Source of the DNA: Eriocheir sinensis
Taxonomy: Eukaryota; Arthropoda; Malacostraca; Decapoda; Varunidae
DNA length: 64,000 nt
Direction: 5' to 3'
NCBI RefSeq assembly: GCF_024679095.1
Contig: NW_026112159.1
Coordinates: 140,220 to 204,219, forward strand
The notes under the pieces: model-generated
Seen by the model: only the letters and a program-made list of their open reading frames with translations
What the model was told of the DNA's origin: nothing
Databases searched by the model: none
Program-made: the position numbers and the translations under genes
Part shown: one piece after another, positions 58,353 to 64,000 of the stretch
Layout of the letters: each line of letters begins with the position of its first letter
Position numbering within the stretch: position 1 is the first letter of the stretch

Positions 58353-59541
58353 GTGCGCCGTTCCCACCACTCTCGGCTACAAACCAGTCATGCTTCTTGA
58401 GGACAACGACTTCCCGACCACAACTACCATCGCCTCCCACCTCCTTACCACCACGATCCCCACTACGACAACCACCACTACCACCACCACTACCACTAGC
58501 ATCTCTGCGACTCTGGACATCATCACGGACACACACAACAGCAGTGAGAAGAGTAACGCTACGATGAGGATGACGGAAGAGAGTAATTCTATAAAGGATG
58601 ATGAGGATGATGCAGCCGTGACCAGCGCCCCACGCCACGAACCCACGCCAGTCAACGCCTCAGTGAGTTACGTGGACTTGGAGACAGCGGCCACGACAGA
58701 CATCCACCCACAGACAACACCAGAGGGACACAGCACCACCCCGACGGCTGTAGCATCCTCCCAAAGGGCACCCACGCCTTCTCCACGCCGACCCACGCCT
58801 ACAACGATTCCCACGAACGCCCCCACGCCCACCACGCTACCATACTGGATCATACACAACCGCATGCCGCCCTTTGACCACCATGCCACCGTGCACCCCC
58901 CAGCGGCCCCACAGAGCAGCGCAAAGCCTCGCCTAGGGGTGGCACTGCACGGTGAGACGGTCCGGGAGAAGGCGACGCTCAAGGCACACAAGCCACGCAG
59001 AAAAATTCGTAATAAAGTCACAGAGAAGAAGCGCCACACATCAAGACCCGCCGCGCGGCCCTCCAGCATCCTGGAGCACACCAAGGACCTCTCGGTGTTC
59101 CGCGGCGCTGGCAACCACGGCCTGAGTCCCGGCCAGCCGCTGCCTCTCGGTCGTCCCAGCCGCGGCCACGTCAACGACTGGGCGGTGGTGGGCGCGGGCG
59201 TGGTGGCCTCTTCAGTGGGCGTGGCCTTGCTGGTCTGTGGGTTTCTCCTTGCCCGAGGGCGTAGCAAGGCCGGGCCCATGTGGGAGGCGTCCTCGTACTG
59301 GCGTGAGGGAGCGGACGAGGACGTGGTGATGGCGGTGGGCGGCAGCAGCGAGGAGGACGAGGGGACGCTCACGGAGTCCGAGGGGACCGTGGGCGTGGTG
59401 ACGGAGACCCACCGCGGCCTCAACTACCGCCTCTACCTCCTGCTGCAGAGGGACACGGCCACCGGTATCACCCCAGACACGCTGCCAGACCCCCACTCAC
59501 CCTCCCCGACTGACCCCACCACGTCCCCCGCCTGGCACTGA
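58353..59541 (+). CDS. Last exon of a Thr/Pro-rich single-pass membrane protein
   Basis: The likely only host gene. After the splice site the frame (first full codon 58354) gives ~275 extracellular residues rich in Thr, Pro and Ser, with a Thr run (IPTTTTTTTTTTTTS), mucin-like stretches (TPSPRRPTPTTIPTNAPTPT) and N-glycosylation sequons (NSS, NAT, NAS). Basic patches KPRRKIRNK and EKKRH precede the membrane. The transmembrane helix is at 59179-59253, from WAVVGAGVVASSVGVALLV to FLLA, stopped by RGRSK. A 95-residue cytoplasmic tail follows, with an acidic run (GGSSEEDEGTLTESEG), tyrosines (SSYWRE, NYRLYLLL) and a Pro/Ser end. The topology is type I by the positive-inside rule. Base composition (GC-rich, C/G at third positions) differs from all surrounding DNA. 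Earlier exons with the signal peptide must lie elsewhere, perhaps upstream of the window. The family is not recognised. Stop TGA 59539-59541. Confidence 0.65.
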
Positions 59542-59855
59542 CCCCTCGGCCCGCCCGTCGCCGCCCCGCCCCTCCCACGCCCTTAAGGAGAGGAAGGGAG
59601 CCAGCCGCGCCGACCCTCACCTGGACTTATTTGTCTCTCCCCTCTCCTTCCCCTCTCCCTCTCTCTCCCTGTCCGCCGCGGGGTGCCACACGGACGCAGC
59701 AACAAGGCAGCAGCATCACCGTGCGTGCGTGTGTGTGTGTGTGTGCGCCGGGACACCAGTGATTCATAGTATTAATGCGTGTATGTTTATGTTAGTTAGA
59801 TGTCTTGGTGCCATTAATCGTTTTGGGGTCTCGAGGCTCAAAGTGATAAAGACGA
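59542..59855. other. Probable 3' UTR start
   Basis: GC- and CT-rich sequence follows the stop, with a GT tract at 59730-59744. No clear poly-A signal nearby, so the UTR end is unknown. Confidence 0.35.
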
Positions 59856-60270
59856 AGCAGCTCGGGATGAAAGATAAAACCCAACCCTAAGCCTCCCACG
59901 CCTCTCATACAGTAAAAGGGACTCCATAAGCTCATCCAAGACGCTAAACATAGGCCTTGTACAGAGCCTTGCCCATGTGTTAGAGGGAAGAAAGAGCAGA
60001 AAGAAATATAGAAAGAAAGATAAATCCCAACCCTAAGCCTCCCACGCCTCTCATACAGTAAAAGGGACACCGTAAGCTCACGCAAGAGTCCTGTAAAAGT
60101 AAAACAGTAAATATAAACCATTCCGAGAGCCTTGTCGATGTGTTAGCGGGAAGAAAGAGAAAAAAAAGAAAGAAAGAAAACCCCCAATCCTACGCCTCAA
60201 ACGATCCCCATGACACTAAATGAGACTCCGTAAGCTCATCCAATAATCTGGTAAGCATAAGCCTTGCCGA
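59856..60270. repeat. ~150-bp tandem repeat, three copies
   Basis: CCCAACCCTAAGCCTCCCAC, then GTAAAAGGGAC and CCGTAAGCTCA, recur near 59880, 60027 and (diverged) 60183. Confidence 0.8.
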
Positions 60271-60459
60271 GAGCCTTACCCATGTTAGTCTCTGCCCCGC
60301 CCTCTCTCCCTGGCGATGGTCCTTCTCTTCGAGGTGTTGCCGCGAGGGAATAAGACAGTGCGTGGCCGTTAGCGGTGTTAATGAAGAGTGACGTGAGCGA
60401 ACTAGGGTGTGGGTGTGTGGGTGGGTGCCTACGTAGCTAGCTGGTCCTGTTAGGCCTGG

Positions 60460-61300
60460 TCGCTGCTAGGGATGTGATGGAGTGGGGAAAAGAGCAAAGA
60501 GTGAGAAATTACGAAAGAATGAGAAAGGAAGAGTAAAGAATAAGAAATAAGGAAAAATAAGAAAGAGTAAAGAGTAAAACAAAAATAGGAAAAGTGTAAA
60601 GAGTTAGACAAGTAAGAAGGAACTAGGAAAAAAAAAAGTATAGGAAAAGAGTAAAGAGAGTGAGAAAGTAAGTAAGAAAGAATGAGAAAGGAAGAGTAAA
60701 GAATAAGAAATAAGGAAAATAAGAAGAGTAAAATAAGAAAGAATAGGAAAGAGTAAAGAAAAAACAAAAAGAATAAGTGTGATGGGGAAAAAAGAAAAAG
60801 AAAAGAAATTAGAGAATGAGAAAGGAGAAAGAATAAGAAATAAGAAAAATAAGAAAAGAAAAAAAGAAAGAGCAAAAAAAAAATAAATATAATAAGTGTG
60901 ATGGAGTGGGGAAAGATTAAGAAAGAGAAATTAGAGAGAGAATGAGAAAGGAGAAGAATAAGAAATAAAAATAAGAAAAAGAAAAGAAGAAAAACAAACA
61001 AAAATATAATAAGTGTGATGGAGTGGGGAAAAGATTAAAGAGTGAGAAATTATGAGAGAATGAGAAAGGAGGAGTAAAGAATAAGAAATAAGGAAAAATA
61101 AGAAAGAGTAAAGAGTAAAACAAAAATATAATAAGTGTGATGGAGTGGGGAAAAGATTAAAGAGTGAGAAATTATGAGAGAATGAGAAAGGTGGAGTAAT
61201 GAATAAGAAATAAGGAAAAATAGGAAGGAGTAAAGAACAAAACAAAACTAAGAAAAGTGTAAGGAGTTAGACAAGTAAGAAAGAATTAGACCAAAAAGTA
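60460..61300. repeat. Purine-rich satellite, ~120-bp unit
   Basis: GTGTGATGGAGTGGGGAAA begins units near 60896, 61013 and 61135 (spacing 117 and 122), with diverged copies at 60470 and 60776. The rest of the unit is AAGAATAAGAAA-type sequence. Confidence 0.85.
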
Positions 61301-61329
61301 TAGAGTGAACGAGGAGGATTATGCCCCTG

Positions 61330-61632
61330 TGCCAATTTATACGCAGTAAGGAATGTGTGTAAAACTAGGGTGAGGAGTACTTGTGCCAGTTTGTACGCGG
61401 TAAGGAAGGTATAGGATCAGTATTTTGTGTGCCAATTTGTACGCGGTAAGGAAGGTATAGGATCAGTATTTGGTGTGCCAGTTTGTACGCGATAAGGAAG
61501 GTATAGGATCAGTATTGTGTGTGCCAGTTTGTACGCGATAAGGAAGGTATAGGATCAGTATTTTGTGTGCCAGTTTGTACGCGATAAGGAAGGTATAGGA
61601 TCAGTATTGTGTGCGCCAATTTGTACGCGATA
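61330..61632. repeat. 46-bp minisatellite, about 5.4 copies
   Basis: GTGCCARTTTGTACGCGRTA starts at 61383, 61429, 61475, 61521, 61567 and 61613. A 54-base variant lies at 61329. Confidence 0.95.
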
Positions 61633-61789
61633 GAAATAAATAGAAAACGAGGGCGATGTCTACCCCGAGCGAAACTCTCTAGCAGAACACAAGGAGGCAA
61701 TTTACCTCTCAATTTACCTGCAGCGCTAAGTGTCAGGTGAAGCCAACAGGTGTGAGATGCTCGATATGAGATAGCCGCCGCCAAGCAGT

Positions 61790-62065
61790 TCTATGTACGG
61801 CAGGAGGAATAGAGGTGACACTCCTGAGGCTGCTGGGAAACTAAACCGACGAGACCTCTGCAAGTACGTGAGACAGCTAAGAGGAACGGTGAAACAAGTG
61901 GAAGGGAAGAAAGATAAGGGACGAAGAACAATGAAACAAATTAAGGCGAGGTATAGAGGTGACACTCCTAAGGCTGCAGGAAAACTTAACCGAAGAAATC
62001 TCCACAAGCACGTGAGACAGCTAAGAGGAACAGTGAAACAAGTGGAAGGGAGGTTTCTGTAAGAG
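61790..62065. repeat. 144-bp tandem duplication
   Basis: AGGTGACACTCCTRAGGCTG starts at 61813 and 61957. The 89-codon frame across both copies is a consequence of the duplication, and I do not call it a gene. Confidence 0.85.
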
Positions 62066-62089
62066 GAAAGATAAAGGACGAAGAACAAT

Positions 62090-62690
62090 GAAACAAAATG
62101 AAACCTAAACCCGAGGCCTCAGGAGAGATAAGATACGAGGAACAGTGAAAGAAATGCAAGTGAGGTTTCTATAAGAGAAAGAAAACCTAAAACCAAGGCC
62201 TCACGAAGCTACGAGGAACAGCATAACGAAATGAGTTATCTACAACAGGACTAAAAAAAAGAAAGCCAAGGCCTCACGAAGCTACGAGGAGCAGCATAAC
62301 GAAGTGAGTTCTCTACAACAGGACTAAAAACCAGAAAGCCAAGGCCTCACGAAGCTACGAGGGACAGCATAACGAAATGAGCTCTCTATAACAGGACTAA
62401 AAAGCAGAAAATCAAGGCCTAAGACGAGGGACAGCATAACGAAATGAGCTCTCTATAACAGGACTAAAAAACAGAAAATCAAGGCCTCACGAAGCTACGA
62501 GGAACAGCATAACGAAGTGAGCTCTCTATAACAGGACTAAAAACCAAACACCAAGGGCGAACGAGGCTAGACAAACAGCATAACGAAGTGAGCTCTCTAC
62601 AGTAGCACTAAAAACAAGAAAACCAAGGCCTCACGGAGCTACGAGGAACAGTGAAGCCGAAAGAAGTGAAGTTTTTACATACAAGGAGAA
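62090..62690. repeat. ~73-bp tandem repeat, about 8 copies
   Basis: AAGGCCTCACGAAGCTACGA, then AACAGCATAACGAARTGAG and ACAGGACTAAAAA, recur at 62195, 62268, 62341 and so on, with shorter units near 62420 and 62560. Confidence 0.9.
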
Positions 62691-63119
62691 GAAAAATTAA
62701 TACCGAGTCCTCTGAAAGTAAAGAAAAGCAAGAGAAGCGATATGTCTTATGTGAAACGAAGTGTGCTGTTTATACGAGAGGAAGAAAAACTAGAAAAAAC
62801 TACAACCCGAGGCCTCTGTAAGCTATAAACAAAAGAATCGCTATCTCTTCCTAGTAAAATATAGATTCTAAAGACAAAGGAAGTAAAGAGAAACAAAATA
62901 AACAATGCGTATCTCTTCCTAGTAAGAGATAAACTATAAAGACCTTTGTACAGCCTAACCCATAGGTAACTCTTTGTAGACAGAACAGGCAGTAACCAAC
63001 CCGGATCTTTGTACTGTAAGATATCGTATTATACAGTATAGTAGGAACCTTTGTACAGCAGGTGAGAACAGTAGGTAGGCAGACCTTTATAAGCGGCAGA
63101 GAGGAAATAAAGAGATGTT
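62691..63119. other. Diverged repeat-like DNA, no gene
   Basis: Words such as CGAGGCCTCTG and TTTGTACAG link it loosely to both neighbouring arrays. Confidence 0.4.
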
Positions 63120-64000
63120 ACAGAGGAATATATAAACGTTTGAAGTCTTTGTATAGAGGATAATGATGATTTTTAATGGAACAAAATAGAAGAAGCATTT
63201 AAGAAGCATATAAGAAGCATTTGTAGGGGAATTTTAGGACAACAAACAGAAGGAAAATAAAAAGATGACTGGAATATATAAACGATAGAAGTCTTTGTAT
63301 AGAGGATAATGATGATTTTTAGTGGAACCAAAGATAGGATAAGCGTATAGCAAATATGTGTAATGGAATATTTGGAAGAAAAACAAAAGGAATTTTTTTT
63401 TACAACAAAGGAGACAGCTCAAGGGCACACAAAAAAGAAAACAATAAAAAAAAGCCCGCTACTCGCTGCTCCCAAAAAAGAATAAAAAAAGAGGTGGCCG
63501 AAAAAAGGTCAATTTCGGGAGGAGAGGTGTCCCGATACCCTCCTTTTGAAAGAGTTCAAGTCGTAGGCAGGAGGAAATACAGATGGAAGGCATTGTATAG
63601 AGAATATGAGGATTTTATATGGAACAAAATACAGAATAGAAATTTAAGAAGTATTTGTAGGGGAAATGATAGGACGAGAAATAGAAGAAAAATAAGAAGA
63701 TAAGTGAAATATATAAACGATGGAAGGCTTTGTACAGAGAATATGAAGATTTTTAATGGAACAAAATATTGGATAAGGATATAGGAAGCATTTGTAAGGG
63801 AATTTTGTGTCGATAAACAAAAGGAAAATAAAAAGATGACTGGAATATATAAACGATGGAAGTCTTTTAATAGAGAATATGAAGATTTTATATGGAACAG
63901 AATAAAGGACAGGAACTTAAGAAGTATTTTTAGGGGAGTGATGGGGCGAACAGAAGGATAATATAAATGGATAAAACGAGAATGGAGGTATAATACAAGC
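63120..64000. repeat. ~140-bp tandem repeat to window edge
   Basis: ATATATAAACGATRGAAGTC, then GAATATGAAGATTTT, GGAACAAAAT and AGCATTTGTAGGGGAATTTT, recur near 63129, 63276, 63711 and 63849. The array is interrupted by the dispersed repeat at 63393-63580. Frames here are chance. Confidence 0.85.
63393..63580 (-). mobile_element. T-rich dispersed repeat inserted in the array (SINE-like)
   Basis: Starts with a T9 run and reads ACAACAAAGGAGACAGCTCA, then GCCCGCTACTCGCTGCTCCC, GGTCAATTTCGGGAGGAG and AGTTCAAGTCGTAGGC. I recall very similar strings as abundant in crab genomes and transcripts, which supports the host guess. The T run would be the poly-A tail if the element lies on the - strand. No A or B box was found. 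Confidence 0.5.

Noticed and set aside
61793..62062. 89-residue basic ORF as a gene
   Set aside because: It spans exactly two copies of a 144-bp tandem duplication and shows no domain.

Overview
This window looks like accessory or intergenic DNA from a large, repeat-rich animal genome. A decapod crustacean, probably a crab, is the best guess. The reasons are the great density of long dinucleotide tracts, several clades of decayed non-LTR retrotransposons with invertebrate-style reverse transcriptases, tRNA-derived SINEs, and a T-rich dispersed repeat at 63393-63580 of a kind I associate with crab sequences. No bacterial, organellar or intact viral gene set is present. Only one stretch, the last exon of a Thr/Pro-rich single-pass membrane protein at 58353-59541, looks like an ordinary host gene.

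Layout. 1-6000: two decayed LINEs in tandem on the + strand (1-2165 with a TTA tail, 3790-5956 with a GAT tail). 6515-8864: two different tRNA-derived SINEs and a 79-bp x 3 tandem repeat. 8865-18966: mostly non-coding DNA with long purine, CA, GA, GT and TC tracts, a small LINE 3' fragment (10780-10985) and a 145-residue ORF with a good Kozak start (11424-11861) that may be the front end of a transposase. 18974-35168: a 4.9-kb near-identical inverted repeat around a 6.4-kb spacer. Each arm carries pieces of a CR1-like retrotransposon in opposite orientations. The spacer holds a 28-bp minisatellite that runs straight into a 2.8-kb array of 30-bp units, open in one frame as a Pro-Glu decapeptide repeat.

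35169-47140: SINE 3' fragments, two long-inverted-repeat elements (36651-38168 and 45093-46497), a 1040-codon - strand ORF joining a Ser/Thr/Pro minisatellite to an RNase H domain (39102-42224), and a higher-order satellite. 47141-55750: a pile-up of three LINEs whose 5' edges all sit on GA/CT tracts. They are a short endonuclease piece (+), a nearly complete endonuclease-reverse transcriptase with its ORF1 tail (-), and a CR1-like copy (+) that is broken by one stop codon and by a cleanly inserted 1.5-kb DNA transposon with TTAA duplications. 55751-64000: a Cys-rich retroelement remnant, AGTC and intron-like satellites, the membrane-protein exon, and then many families of short tandem repeats to the window edge.

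The genes do not form a pathway. What links them is mobile-element biology: target-primed retrotransposition with 5' truncation and inversion, SINE insertion, DNA transposon insertion and excision-competent footprints, and satellite growth from element ends. All identities come from reading motifs by eye. No database search was run.
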